Below, piece after piece: positions 16,804 to 25,754 of a stretch of DNA of 64,000 nt (position 1 is its first letter; every line of letters starts with the position of its first letter). Source of the DNA: CBDBLK01 sp965243145. Its GTDB lineage: Bacteria; Bdellovibrionota; Bacteriovoracia; Bacteriovoracales; Bacteriovoracaceae. The position numbers and the translations under genes are program-made. The notes under the pieces were generated by a model. That model did no database searches. It had not been told where the DNA came from and was given only the letters and a program-made list of their open reading frames with translations. The stretch is taken from positions 1,178,001 through 1,242,000 of the forward strand of contig CBDEUB010000002.1 in the NCBI GenBank assembly GCA_965243145.1, in the 5' to 3' direction.

Positions 16804-18081
16804 ATGGAAATTCACAATTCTGACTGTCTGGCCATGCTGCAAACGATAGCAAGCGATTCTATTGACTCCATCGTAACCGATCCCCCCTACGGGATCGGCA
16901 TCCTAGACGAGAAGTGGGACAAGTCACTTCCGGCCGCGGAAATTTGGCAGGAGTGTTTTCGCGTCCTCAAACCTGGCGGGTACATTCTGGCATTTGCCTC
17001 GGCGAGAACTTACCACCACTTGGCGGTAACAATCGAAAAGGCCGGGTTTGAAACCCAGAATATGCTGGCGTGGCTCTATGGCAACGGATTCCCCAAGGGA
17101 GCGAATCTCGCCCTGCAATTTGATAAGTCCGACGGAGTTCCGGTGCCCGATGACGAGTTTCGGGCGTATTTGAGGGATGCCATCCGCCGTAGTCCCTACA
17201 AGATTAGAGAACTTGAAGAGTTGTGCGGAACTCACGGTATGTTTTCCCACTACCTGGGAAGGGTTCAAGCGGCGTTTCCCACCTGGGAGAGGTGGAAGAT
17301 TTTAAAGAAGGCGCTAAAGCTAGATGGCCGCTACGATGCTTTGTTTAAAAAAATTGAAGCGAAAAGGGCCGAATTTCGATCAAAGAAAGAGGAGCACAAA
17401 GACAGACTTTATTTTAAAAGCATGATTAAAAATGCAGAGAAGCATCTTCCAAAGTCTGCTCTGGCGAAAAAATGGGACGGGTACAAGTACGGAAAAAACG
17501 CCCTTCGCCCAGCAATCGAACCCATCTATTTTGGGCAAAAACCACCGCTGCGTCCGGTGACTCAAAATATTGAACGCTATGGAGTGGGCGCACTGGGCAT
17601 CAAACGGTGCAAAAGAGAGAACCGGCACGGGGAGCGCAAGTACCCCGCCAATGTGATGCACGACGGATCAGACGATACCAGAAAGGCACTCAATTTAGAA
17701 AGCAGACTAGCGGCCTTGTCCCTGGGTGAGTTTCGGCACAATCCCTTTTCGCCCTTCTTCTATGTTCCCAAACCCAGCAGATGCGAGCGGGGAGAGTTCA
17801 ACAATCATCCCACGGTTAAACCTCTGTCTCTGATGCGCCACCTGGTGAGACTCGTCACTCCCAAAGGGGGAACCGTCTGCGACCCCTTTATGGGCAGCGG
17901 AACCACCGGCATGGCGACGCTTTTGGAAGGTGCCGAGTTTATCGGAGTGGAGAAAAACGGCGAATACTTCAATATCGCCAAAAGGCGATTAAATCAAGCG
18001 AGGAGGACGCATGAAATGTGCAAAAATCTTTTTTTTCGGTGTTTGTCTTTTAGTAGCAGGAAATGTGAACGGACTTCTTGA
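16804..18081 (+). CDS. Solitary beta-class adenine DNA methyltransferase
   Basis: 425 residues. The start is set at 16804, not 16774, because AAGGAGTTGCCAA precedes it. DPPYG at residue 26 and DPFMGSGTTG at 360 frame a long central region for target recognition. HPTVKPLSLM before the second motif is typical of this group. No restriction partner adjoins it. Such stand-alone methylases on mobile elements often protect against host restriction or regulate transfer. The last 71 bases overlap virB5, so its C-terminal tail is probably a by-product of the junction with the transfer operon. Confidence 0.87.
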   Translation: MEIHNSDCLAMLQTIASDSIDSIVTDPPYGIGILDEKWDKSLPAAEIWQECFRVLKPGGYILAFASARTYHHLAVTIEKAGFETQNMLAWLYGNGFPKGANLALQFDKSDGVPVPDDEFRAYLRDAIRRSPYKIRELEELCGTHGMFSHYLGRVQAAFPTWERWKILKKALKLDGRYDALFKKIEAKRAEFRSKKEEHKDRLYFKSMIKNAEKHLPKSALAKKWDGYKYGKNALRPAIEPIYFGQKPPLRPVTQNIERYGVGALGIKRCKRENRHGERKYPANVMHDGSDDTRKALNLESRLAALSLGEFRHNPFSPFFYVPKPSRCERGEFNNHPTVKPLSLMRHLVRLVTPKGGTVCDPFMGSGTTGMATLLEGAEFIGVEKNGEYFNIAKRRLNQARRTHEMCKNLFFRCLSFSSRKCERTS

Positions 18082-18703
18082 TGGCGGGGGAAGTTATGCA
18101 CAAATTCCCTATCTCATCCGCCTAGTGAGTGAGAATGTCAAACGCTACCACCAACTTAAAGAGGTTATCCGGCAATCTAAAGAGCGACACCTCTACGAGA
18201 AATTTATCCACCAGGGGTTGGACAACGCTGCGGGGTTAATCCTCTCCATTCCAGTCAAGGACACCAAGGTTCTCGAAGACCTCAACACTTTTGGGGAAAC
18301 AGTTACGGCACTGGAAGAACTCTATGGCACCATTCAGGGCAGTGGTGATGCCTCCATGTTTCAACTCCACGATCAGACTGTGGCGGAATCTCTGGGACTT
18401 ATCAATCAACTGAAGGCGTACGCTACCCAACAGGAGAAAAACGCGGAAACGGTGTTTTGGCAAGCGAGTAAGGCAAGTCCCAAGGGTGCGGCGCGAATGT
18501 CTGCCGTGACAAATTCCCAAATTCTCCACGCCCTTTCGCAACTCATCCGTATCAACGGGCAGATGCTCAAACTGCAAAGCGAGGCGTTTGCCTCCCAGAA
18601 CAAGCAGGGCAAGGAGTCCGTGGGGCGCTTTGAGGAAATCAACCAGGATATGGGGGAAATTTCGATCAAGCGCATCATCGAGAAGAAGCTGCCTCAATTT
18701 TAA
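18011..18703 (+). CDS. virB5: VirB5/TrbJ-like T4SS pilus protein
   Basis: 230 residues. AGGAGGACGC precedes the ATG, a strong site. A signal peptide (FFFGVCLLVAGNVNG) is followed by a mostly helical protein with long coiled stretches, as in VirB5/TrbJ. No Cys in the mature part. Its 5' end overlaps the methyltransferase gene. Sequence similarity to VirB5 is weak, and the call rests on size, signal peptide and place before virB6. Confidence 0.72.
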   Translation: MKCAKIFFFGVCLLVAGNVNGLLDGGGSYAQIPYLIRLVSENVKRYHQLKEVIRQSKERHLYEKFIHQGLDNAAGLILSIPVKDTKVLEDLNTFGETVTALEELYGTIQGSGDASMFQLHDQTVAESLGLINQLKAYATQQEKNAETVFWQASKASPKGAARMSAVTNSQILHALSQLIRINGQMLKLQSEAFASQNKQGKESVGRFEEINQDMGEISIKRIIEKKLPQF

Positions 18704-18753
18704 CCCGATTTTAAATTTTTCACTCTCTCTTTTCACCTTTTCAAGGAGGCGTC

Positions 18754-19701
18754 ATGCTCAACTGGCCATCTGCCACAGCGGAAACCTTACGGTCTGAATT
18801 TATCGAAATCTATTGGATTTTGCTGGGGATCATCACTTTGATCGCCATCATTTCGGAATTTTTTAAAATTGCAGAAAACAAAATTGATCCCATGAGGATT
18901 TTAAGCAGAGTCACCATTTCCGTGATTCTGCTTTGGTCGTTTAAGGATGTCATGAATCTCGCGTCTCAAATTACGGAGGCGATGATCGACAGGATGGGAG
19001 GTGTGGCCAATTTGCAAGTGCTCTATGACGAGATGAAGAAAAGCTACCAAGCAAAAACTCCTTCTCTGTTTAAGTATAGGGAAATGTTTATCTATTTTTT
19101 TAGTTGGTTTTGCTATGCCGTCGGGGTTTTCGGGTACTTCGTGATGGGGATTCTTACCGATTTTGCCTATACCATCCTCTACATTTTAAGTCCGCTTCTC
19201 ATTCTTGCTTTCGTTCCCCAGCAGACCGCTTACATGACCAAGAATCTCTATAAGGGGATTTTTACCGTATGCATTTGGAAAATTCTTTGGTGCATCCTGG
19301 GGTATTTGCTCTTGAAGTTTTCCACCATGCCTCCAGGGAACGGCCAGGAAGGGTTTTTTATGAGCGCCCTCACTAACCTTGGCATAGGGCCTTCCATGCT
19401 GATGGTTCCGGTTTTTGCCAATAGTCTGTTTGGTTCGGGACTCTCCGACATGGCGGTGTCTACGGCCGGAGTAGCGGTAGCACCACTCACCAAGGGATTG
19501 GCGCGCATCCCTCAAAAGGTGATGGGGGGAATGGGACAGGGTGCACAGTCTGCCTGGAGGCATGGGAGAAACTTTATGGGCAGTCGCCTGGATAGGGCGC
19601 GCGACCGTTCCAGGTTGGCAAAGGAGAGAAAGGCGCAAGATGCGGCGGCACAGAGCTATCAATGTTTTACTGACAAGAACAAACAAGGAGACAGTCGATG
19701 A
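18754..19701 (+). CDS. virB6: VirB6/TrbL-like polytopic T4SS protein
   Basis: 315 residues with AAGGAGGCGTC before the ATG. About six hydrophobic segments lie between residues 18 and 220, then a Gly/Ala-rich and highly basic tail (RLDRARDRSRLAKERKAQ). This matches VirB6/TrbL, inner-membrane proteins that form part of the channel. It overlaps virB8 by four bases. Confidence 0.83.
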   Translation: MLNWPSATAETLRSEFIEIYWILLGIITLIAIISEFFKIAENKIDPMRILSRVTISVILLWSFKDVMNLASQITEAMIDRMGGVANLQVLYDEMKKSYQAKTPSLFKYREMFIYFFSWFCYAVGVFGYFVMGILTDFAYTILYILSPLLILAFVPQQTAYMTKNLYKGIFTVCIWKILWCILGYLLLKFSTMPPGNGQEGFFMSALTNLGIGPSMLMVPVFANSLFGSGLSDMAVSTAGVAVAPLTKGLARIPQKVMGGMGQGAQSAWRHGRNFMGSRLDRARDRSRLAKERKAQDAAAQSYQCFTDKNKQGDSR

Positions 19702-20267
19702 ATCGGACTCTCAACAACTGGTGGCAAATCAACACCAAGTACAAACGGTGTCAATATTTGGCGTTTCTTTCCGTTTTGGCGAATCTCATTCTCGCCAGTG
19801 CTACTTTTTTACTTCTCGATCCCGTTCCCATCGTGATCATCGAAAAGGAAGGCGAGAAGGAATACAAAGTGGGCAACCGGGGAAATTTTGAACTCACCGA
19901 AGGCGATATAAAAACTTTCGTCACCCAGTTTATTAAATCCCGCTACACCTGGACAGAGTTTAACCCCCAGAAGACTTTGCAAAAACTCTCTTGCATCACC
20001 AGCAGAGGATTCCACAAAAAACTGGCATCCGTACTGGGAAAGACAAAACACGACGGCAAAGATAAACGGGTGGAACAGTATGCGGCGCTTATCAGGCCAA
20101 AACTTCAAGACACCCATGCAATCGTTTCTTTCGACAAAGTTTTGCGAATCAACGGCACTCCCCTGGCCACGCCGACAAAATTGGCGCTGGCCATCGTTCA
20201 GGGGAAGCGCACCCACTGCAACATGAAAGGCCTCTATATCAACGGACTTACGGAGTATCAGTTATGA
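19698..20267 (+). CDS. virB8: VirB8-like T4SS inner-membrane protein
   Basis: 189 residues with a short cytoplasmic N-terminus, one membrane helix (YLAFLSVLANLILASATFLL) and a periplasmic domain of about 140 residues. This is the VirB8/TraE layout, somewhat shorter than typical VirB8. It overlaps virB6 and virB9 by four bases each, so translation is coupled. Confidence 0.8.
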   Translation: MNRTLNNWWQINTKYKRCQYLAFLSVLANLILASATFLLLDPVPIVIIEKEGEKEYKVGNRGNFELTEGDIKTFVTQFIKSRYTWTEFNPQKTLQKLSCITSRGFHKKLASVLGKTKHDGKDKRVEQYAALIRPKLQDTHAIVSFDKVLRINGTPLATPTKLALAIVQGKRTHCNMKGLYINGLTEYQL

Positions 20268-20962
20268 AATACTATTTGCTTTTACTTGGAATTTTAGGAA
20301 CCTGTTTTGCGCTTTTTGTTTCTTCGGCCAGAGGGAGTGTGCGCACTCTCTCTATGAATGACGGCACCATGGAACCCATCCGCTTGAGTTTGGGGAATAG
20401 CACAGTTCTGAGGTTTATGGAAAAACCCGAGCGCATCGTCCTGGGCAATAAAAAGTTCTACCGTGTCGAGTTTGTCGGTACTGATGTGGCGATACAACCC
20501 CTGGGAGAAGCGACTTCCAACCTGTTCGTCTACACCAAAAACGCCAGCTACGGGTTTATTCTCAACTCTCAAAGTGCAGGCGAATACGACGACTTGGTGA
20601 AAATCTACCGCAAGAAGGCCAAGGCCCGTTATCTTCTGAATGAACAAAACACCCTGTCTTCTGCCTCTCTCAAAGTCAAACTTCAATCCATCAAGTGGCC
20701 AAATCAGGGCATGGTGGCCATTTCTTTGAGTGTGGCCAATAAAACGAATGGGCCAATAGAGACGGGGAAAGTGCGCCTTTTCCTGTCGAGTGGCAAAGGG
20801 AGAATTTCGCCGCAAAAAACTTATTTTAGGGATTTGCGTTTAAAACCTCATCAGGCCATAGAGGCGCAGATCGTGGCGATAGTGCCGGAAAAAACACAAT
20901 CTTTCACCTTGCATCTCTCGTTTAAAAATGAATCGGCAAAAACCAACATTCCCAGGAGGTAG
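20264..20962 (+). CDS. virB9: VirB9/TraK-like outer T4SS component
   Basis: 232 residues with a signal peptide (LLLLGILGTCFALFVSSARG). A beta-rich mature part follows, with a C-terminal domain (LKVKLQSIKWPNQGMVAISL) of the type that joins VirB7 and VirB10 in the outer-membrane core. TraK of F-like systems is an equally good name. The gene is four bases before virB10. Confidence 0.78.
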   Translation: MKYYLLLLGILGTCFALFVSSARGSVRTLSMNDGTMEPIRLSLGNSTVLRFMEKPERIVLGNKKFYRVEFVGTDVAIQPLGEATSNLFVYTKNASYGFILNSQSAGEYDDLVKIYRKKAKARYLLNEQNTLSSASLKVKLQSIKWPNQGMVAISLSVANKTNGPIETGKVRLFLSSGKGRISPQKTYFRDLRLKPHQAIEAQIVAIVPEKTQSFTLHLSFKNESAKTNIPRR

Positions 20963-20966
20963 TGAA

Positions 20967-21899
20967 ATGCAATTTTACAAACAAGACGGCGGGAAAAAAG
21001 TCGTCAACAGAGAATTTTGGCAAAATGTCATTCTGGCGATGGTGGCCATTGCTCTCATCGGAGTTTTGATCTCGCATCTCTTTTGGGAAAAAGACGACTC
21101 TTACCTTGAAAAAGCACCCCATCCGCCTTCTCAAGAAGTGGGGCGCAATTCCCAAGAAGAAAAGATCACACCTGAGCACACCAAACCACGCCGCCCACCA
21201 CGGGGCATCTCCAGACGGCAAAAGGTGGCCACTGGAAAAAGGCGCACTCTCCAAGCGAAAAAAAGGCCCATTCTCGTGGAGGCCACTCAGGCGGTGATTA
21301 TTAGGGAAGACTTGGATTCCGCCGAGGCATCCCTCCCCACCGGAACTTCGGCGGTAGGGTTTACGCTGCACGGGATTGACACCCGCGCGCCCGATGGAGT
21401 CCGTGCCATACTTCCCTACGGTATGGCCTACAAGGGAAGCAGAGAGATTCCCCGCAAAAGCGTTTTATTGGGGAAGGCATCACACCAGGGGAATAAAATC
21501 TTTATCAATTTTGACAAGGTGATTTTTCCCGATGGGAGGGAGTTCTCCATTCAGGCCCACGCTCTGGATGTTGCGGATTTTACCGCGGGGATTAAGGGAG
21601 TCCGCCACGGCAATATGGATTTAAAACTGGCGGCGGCGATGGGGTTGTCCATGGTGGGGACGATGGGGGAAGTTTTGGCGCAGAAGGAGGCGCTGGGGGG
21701 TGAGTATGGGCGCATTACGGTCAAGAGCACCCTCAAGGATGCCACTCTGGCAGGGGCCTCGGATGTGGCCAAATATGAGGCCCAGCGCAGGTTGGAGGCC
21801 ACACAGAGAGAAGCGGGGCGGGAGTACCTCACTTTGGAGTCGGGCAAGGAACTCATTATCACTTTAACGGAAACTTTTAGGCAAAAAGAGCGGAGGTAA
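20967..21899 (+). CDS. virB10: VirB10/TrbI-like T4SS scaffold protein
   Basis: 310 residues from the ATG preceded by CAGGAGGTAGTGAA; an upstream start at 20928 lacks a ribosome site. It has one membrane helix near residue 25, a Pro/Arg/Lys-rich linker, then the VirB10 beta-barrel domain with ILPYGMAYKGSREIPRKSVL and a helical antenna region (LAAAMGLSMVGTMGEVL). It links inner and outer membrane complexes. Confidence 0.9.
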   Translation: MQFYKQDGGKKVVNREFWQNVILAMVAIALIGVLISHLFWEKDDSYLEKAPHPPSQEVGRNSQEEKITPEHTKPRRPPRGISRRQKVATGKRRTLQAKKRPILVEATQAVIIREDLDSAEASLPTGTSAVGFTLHGIDTRAPDGVRAILPYGMAYKGSREIPRKSVLLGKASHQGNKIFINFDKVIFPDGREFSIQAHALDVADFTAGIKGVRHGNMDLKLAAAMGLSMVGTMGEVLAQKEALGGEYGRITVKSTLKDATLAGASDVAKYEAQRRLEATQREAGREYLTLESGKELIITLTETFRQKERR

Positions 21900-21902
21900 A
21901 TT

Positions 21903-23435
21903 ATGGGCAAGCAAAGTAAATCTAACGGCAACGAAGATTTTAAGGCACTGGCAGACGCAATAGAGCGCGTAGGGGTCGCCCTGGGCAAAGGATTGTGGTT
22001 TATCGCCATCATTGTCTATTTTGGCATGAGACGGATCAACTGGTGCGCTCGTGAGACTTTCGTCGATGCCGTCTACTTTATTTTTCTTCCGGCAATAGCG
22101 TTGACGGCGTTGAAGAACAAAGTTTTATCCGTGCCCCTAGTGTTTGGATTTTTCCCCGAAGTTATGGCCAACGCCATTCTTGAAGTACCATGGCCCATAT
22201 TTTGGGCCATATTATCATGCCTAGGGGTTTTGATCGCTTTCTTTGCTTTAGGCCTTGGTCCTTACAAGGAGAAAAGGGCCTTTCAACAGGCAATAGATTC
22301 TCTGAATTTTAAAAACGGAACCGGCATTAGGCCCAAGGTGAAATCTATTAGAGACGAGGGCGATTTTAAAAAGGTTGTCTTGGTCTCCAGCTACGGGATA
22401 GGGCCAAAAGCGTATAGGGAAAAAATCGACAACCTGCAAAGTTCGATTGAGGGCGCTATTAGTAGCATTGAACGCGCTCAAGACTCCAAATTTGTAGAAA
22501 TCACTATCAACCGCAAAAAAATGCCCAGCAAAGTGAATTTTCAAGAAGTGGCCCCAGCGTTGCAGCGGCCAGGGCAGTTTGTGGTGGGGAAGTCAAACCA
22601 GGAAGTGGTGACGGAGAGGATCGATGCCCTCCCCCACTTGTTGATTGCCGGCACTACGGGGGGCGGGAAATCGGTTTTTTTCAAGCAGGCACTCTTGGGA
22701 CTGCTGGAATCCACGGACTCCTTGCAAATGTACCTGATCGACTTGAAAGGCGGACTGGAATTTAGGCCATTTGCGGCACTTCCCAATGTGGTGACTGTAA
22801 AAAGCATTGAAGAGGCCACAAATCTTTTAAAACGCATTAAGGCCGAGATGCAGGCCAGGTTTGATTACTTGGAAGAACAAGGCAAGGACAAAATCGATCC
22901 CAAGACTGACAAACTCGACCGCATCGTGGTGGGCATCGACGAGGCCTCAGTTCTCTACTCCACCATTTCCGCAGATGACGAAGATCACGCCAAAGTGGCC
23001 AAGGCCAGAGGCCTTACCGAGCATATTGCCAAGCTGTCCCGTGCAGCGGGGGGTCACCTGGTTATGGCCACCCAACGGGTCACCAAGGAAACCATCGACA
23101 CCCGGATTCAGGAGAATATTTCGGGGAGGATGTGCTTTAAAGTCAATACCCTGGAGGGGTCGCTCAGGATGTTGGGGAATAAGGCCGCCTGTGAACTTCC
23201 CGCCATCCCAGGGCGGGGAATTTGGCAACTGGGGCATCAAATGGTGGAGGTTCAAACACCCTATGTTGACAACACCATTCTTCAAAAGAGGCTTGCCATG
23301 GTTAAGAAACAGTACGAGAGCGGAGAGAAGAAAATCCACAAAGAAATGCTCAAGATAGACTCTTCAGACTTGAACGATTCACCAAAACTTGATGAAGAAA
23401 CCAACACTACGAGGAGGAACATTGAACAAGTCTAA
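21903..23435 (+). CDS. FtsK/SpoIIIE-type DNA translocase, probable T4SS coupling protein
   Basis: 510 residues. Two or three membrane segments fill residues 35-120. Walker A AGTTGGGKS lies near 249-257, DLKGGLEF after it, Walker B IVVGIDEAS near 343-350, and MATQRVTKETIDTRIQENIS is the FtsK-family sensor region. It follows virB10 by three bases. Its place and architecture suggest it delivers DNA to the VirB channel, a role normally played by VirD4/TraD. FtsK-type couplers are known from Gram-positive elements such as Tn916 and from actinobacterial ICEs. Pairing with a full VirB2-B10 set is unusual. Confidence 0.85.
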   Translation: MGKQSKSNGNEDFKALADAIERVGVALGKGLWFIAIIVYFGMRRINWCARETFVDAVYFIFLPAIALTALKNKVLSVPLVFGFFPEVMANAILEVPWPIFWAILSCLGVLIAFFALGLGPYKEKRAFQQAIDSLNFKNGTGIRPKVKSIRDEGDFKKVVLVSSYGIGPKAYREKIDNLQSSIEGAISSIERAQDSKFVEITINRKKMPSKVNFQEVAPALQRPGQFVVGKSNQEVVTERIDALPHLLIAGTTGGGKSVFFKQALLGLLESTDSLQMYLIDLKGGLEFRPFAALPNVVTVKSIEEATNLLKRIKAEMQARFDYLEEQGKDKIDPKTDKLDRIVVGIDEASVLYSTISADDEDHAKVAKARGLTEHIAKLSRAAGGHLVMATQRVTKETIDTRIQENISGRMCFKVNTLEGSLRMLGNKAACELPAIPGRGIWQLGHQMVEVQTPYVDNTILQKRLAMVKKQYESGEKKIHKEMLKIDSSDLNDSPKLDEETNTTRRNIEQV

Positions 23436-24168
23436 AAGAACAGGTGTCGTTGTGACTAAAAGAGATGATCTTTTATTTCACTATCTTTTTGTCAATAAAG
23501 TGGCCACAGTTGTGGATATTCAGAAGGATATTTTTAACAATATCCAATTGAGAGTTGTTCACAATAGGCTTAAAAAATTGTCTAACGCCGGATTTATTGA
23601 AGCGCAGTCTCAGAGAGAAATGCGCAATAGGCTGGTGTATTTTTTGACAAAATTGGGATTCAGAAAATCCATTGCCGATGATGGTGTGGCCAAAAGAATC
23701 CAGCTTAAAAGTGACAGTATTGAACATGATTTGACAGTTTTGCAAATTAAAAGGAAATTCCGGCAGTTTGAAAATGTCTTGGGTTTTTATTCAGAAAATC
23801 TAGTGAGAAGTGGTTTGATGGATGATTACCCAGAAATGAAGGAACTTAGGGAACTTAGGCCAGACGCTGTAGTGAAACTCAAAGTCCAAGACAAAATTCA
23901 TTTTGTGCCCTTGGAGTATGAGGCCTCGGTGAAATCCCCAAGGAGAAATGCCAAACTTTTGTCCAAATACTATCTAAACCCTTTTGTCCCTGGAGTGATC
24001 TTTATTTCCAAGACGGACACTATAGAGAGGAAGATTTGTCAAAAAGAGTTGGCCAAAAACTCAGATTACAAGGGAAAGTTTTACTATATCCAACTTGAAG
24101 ATGTGATCAATGCTCAAGAAAAATTGTCATTATCTAATGTGAAGAATGGCATTTTAAGCATTACCTAA
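23422..24168 (+). CDS. Replication-relaxation (Replic_Relax) family protein
   Basis: 248 residues from a TTG start preceded by GAGGAGGAACA; an earlier TTG at 23389 has no ribosome site. An N-terminal winged-helix-like part (RDDLLFHYLFVNKVATVVDI, then LRVVHNRLKKLSNAGFI) precedes HDLTVLQIKRKF and a central acidic segment RPDAVVKLK...PLEYE that resembles a nuclease-like core. The gene overlaps the FtsK-type gene by 14 bases. Replic_Relax proteins often sit beside FtsK-type ATPases on mobile elements. It may substitute for, or assist, a relaxase, but catalysis is unproven. Confidence 0.68.
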   Translation: MNKSKRTGVVVTKRDDLLFHYLFVNKVATVVDIQKDIFNNIQLRVVHNRLKKLSNAGFIEAQSQREMRNRLVYFLTKLGFRKSIADDGVAKRIQLKSDSIEHDLTVLQIKRKFRQFENVLGFYSENLVRSGLMDDYPEMKELRELRPDAVVKLKVQDKIHFVPLEYEASVKSPRRNAKLLSKYYLNPFVPGVIFISKTDTIERKICQKELAKNSDYKGKFYYIQLEDVINAQEKLSLSNVKNGILSIT

Positions 24169-24440
24169 ATAGCAGCAGAAATTTGAATCATTGGCGCTTG
24201 AATGGCCCTAAGATGGCCAAAAAGAATGTCAACAGTGGCACTTTAACAATTATTCATTAGGCCTTAAGGCCCATGAACTTGGACTAATCAAACGGCCCAT
24301 GAAGGTTCATGGGGAACTTAAAAATGAAGGGAGGTTTAACTTGTTGGAATGAAAAACAAAGTTTGGGGCAAAGCAATTTTGGCCCACGGGAGACTGTATG
24401 CGGATATGGCCTATTGACACCAAACAAGGAGGTGGCAGAG
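24169..24440. other. Palindrome-rich intergenic region (candidate oriT or control region)
   Basis: About 270 bases without a gene. GGCCTTAAGGCC at 24260-24271 is a perfect 12-base palindrome. CCCATGAAGGTTCATGGG at 24296-24313 has 8-base arms around GG, and its half-site CCCATGAA also occurs at 24270-24277. In-frame codons back to 24309 exist upstream of the next gene but lack a ribosome site. The location directly after the DNA-processing genes makes an origin of transfer or operator possible. Confidence 0.35.
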
Positions 24441-24926
24441 ATGAGAGCGATATATTTCGCTATTTTGACCATTGCGTTACTGCTGGCAAGTTGTTCAACC
24501 ATGAGGAAAACCCTGGTGGCGGGAGCGGCAGTGGGAGCGACGACGGGAACTTTTGCGGGAGCAACCGCCGCAAGAAAAGACAAGAAAGAAGCGGCCTTAA
24601 AGGGTGCCTTGATTGGCGGGCTTTTGGGCGCAGTGATGGGGTGGTTTACCCACAAGAGACTGGAAAAGCGGGACTACAAAACCAGGAGAGAACTTCTTTT
24701 AAAGCTGGAACGCTTGGGGAGTCCAAGCAAAAAATTGCAATCCCAGGGGGACTTAGGGCCATCCCTATCGGAACCCGTGGTGGACTCGGAATGGAGAGAT
24801 GCCAGGATTGAGGGCAATAAGCTAATCGAAGGGCATCGGGTTTGGATCATTAAGGAAAACCCGCAGTGGGTTCCCAGCGGTGACAATGGTGAACAAAGCG
24901 ACAGAGAAAATGGAGGTGAAAGATGA
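24441..24926 (+). CDS. Lipoprotein with glycine-zipper segment
   Basis: 161 residues starting at the ATG after CAAGGAGGTGGCAGAG. LTIALLLASCS is a lipoprotein signal with Cys at about 18. Residues 28-75 are rich in Gly and Ala with small-residue spacing (AGAAVGATTGTFAGATAA and LKGALIGGLLGAVMGWF), a glycine-zipper pattern. The C-terminus is polar. In this operon it could take the VirB7-like or entry-exclusion position, but sequence alone does not tell. It overlaps the next gene by four bases. Confidence 0.65.
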   Translation: MRAIYFAILTIALLLASCSTMRKTLVAGAAVGATTGTFAGATAARKDKKEAALKGALIGGLLGAVMGWFTHKRLEKRDYKTRRELLLKLERLGSPSKKLQSQGDLGPSLSEPVVDSEWRDARIEGNKLIEGHRVWIIKENPQWVPSGDNGEQSDRENGGER

Positions 24927-25735
24927 TATTTTTAAGATTGGCGATTTGGGGACTACTCATCTTGGGGCCAGTATTCGGGTGTGGCAAGTTCTGGGATGAC
25001 GAAACGGAACCTGCATCCCAGGCCAAGCGTTCCAAGCAACGGTTAAGCGAAGTCCAAGAAATTTTGAGCGAGGAACTGATCACTGGCGAAACATTTGTGG
25101 CCAAAGTTAAAGAGGGTGACAGGCTCACTTTTCGCATCAAGGGATGGCGGGAAAAGTCCCAATTTTCAACCTATACCAAAACCGCCATGGCCACATGGAC
25201 ACAACAGGAATGCCCAAAAGATTTTTGGAAGGACAACACGCCCAATCCTGGATGGACTCCCAAGAACCGTTGGGATGAACCGCCAATCTTTGATTTGGCC
25301 TATCACAAATTTTTAGATCAGTGTCCTTGGGTGGAAAAGTCCGCTCCTTGTCAGTTGCGCTACCGTGAAAAGAAGCAATCTTTAAAGGAAACCTTCTATC
25401 CCGAGGGCGACTTCTTGGCCTATCCCTTGCGGATTGTGCTGGGTGAGAAATTCTACCCTTTGCGAATCATGGCCATGGGGCATGAGTTTTTCGAGGGGGA
25501 GTTGGAGATCACGAAAGAGATGCTGGATGCCCTGGGTGACTCCGAAGGTGGCCTTTCCCTGGATGTCACTAACCCCACCTCTGGAACCCTCACCGTGGGT
25601 TTTTTGTTTTTTGAAAGCTGCCCTGGCCGGTATTCGGCCAGCTTCCAAGTCGATTCCCATTTACAGACTTGGAGCGAAGACAATTTTACCCGCAACCAAT
25701 TTCAAGTTTCCGTGACTTTGAAAACTACACTTTAA
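24923..25735 (+). CDS. Lipoprotein of unknown function in the transfer region
   Basis: 270 residues with a lipobox ending LGPVFGC. The mature part has several Cys (QQECPKD, DQCPWVEKSAPCQLR, ESCPGRY) and many aromatic residues, consistent with a periplasmic or surface beta-rich domain. No family recognised. Coupled to the preceding lipoprotein by a four-base overlap; it may be part of the mating apparatus or act in surface exclusion. Confidence 0.6.
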   Translation: MIFLRLAIWGLLILGPVFGCGKFWDDETEPASQAKRSKQRLSEVQEILSEELITGETFVAKVKEGDRLTFRIKGWREKSQFSTYTKTAMATWTQQECPKDFWKDNTPNPGWTPKNRWDEPPIFDLAYHKFLDQCPWVEKSAPCQLRYREKKQSLKETFYPEGDFLAYPLRIVLGEKFYPLRIMAMGHEFFEGELEITKEMLDALGDSEGGLSLDVTNPTSGTLTVGFLFFESCPGRYSASFQVDSHLQTWSEDNFTRNQFQVSVTLKTTL

Positions 25736-25754
25736 AAGAAGGAGAAAACAAACC

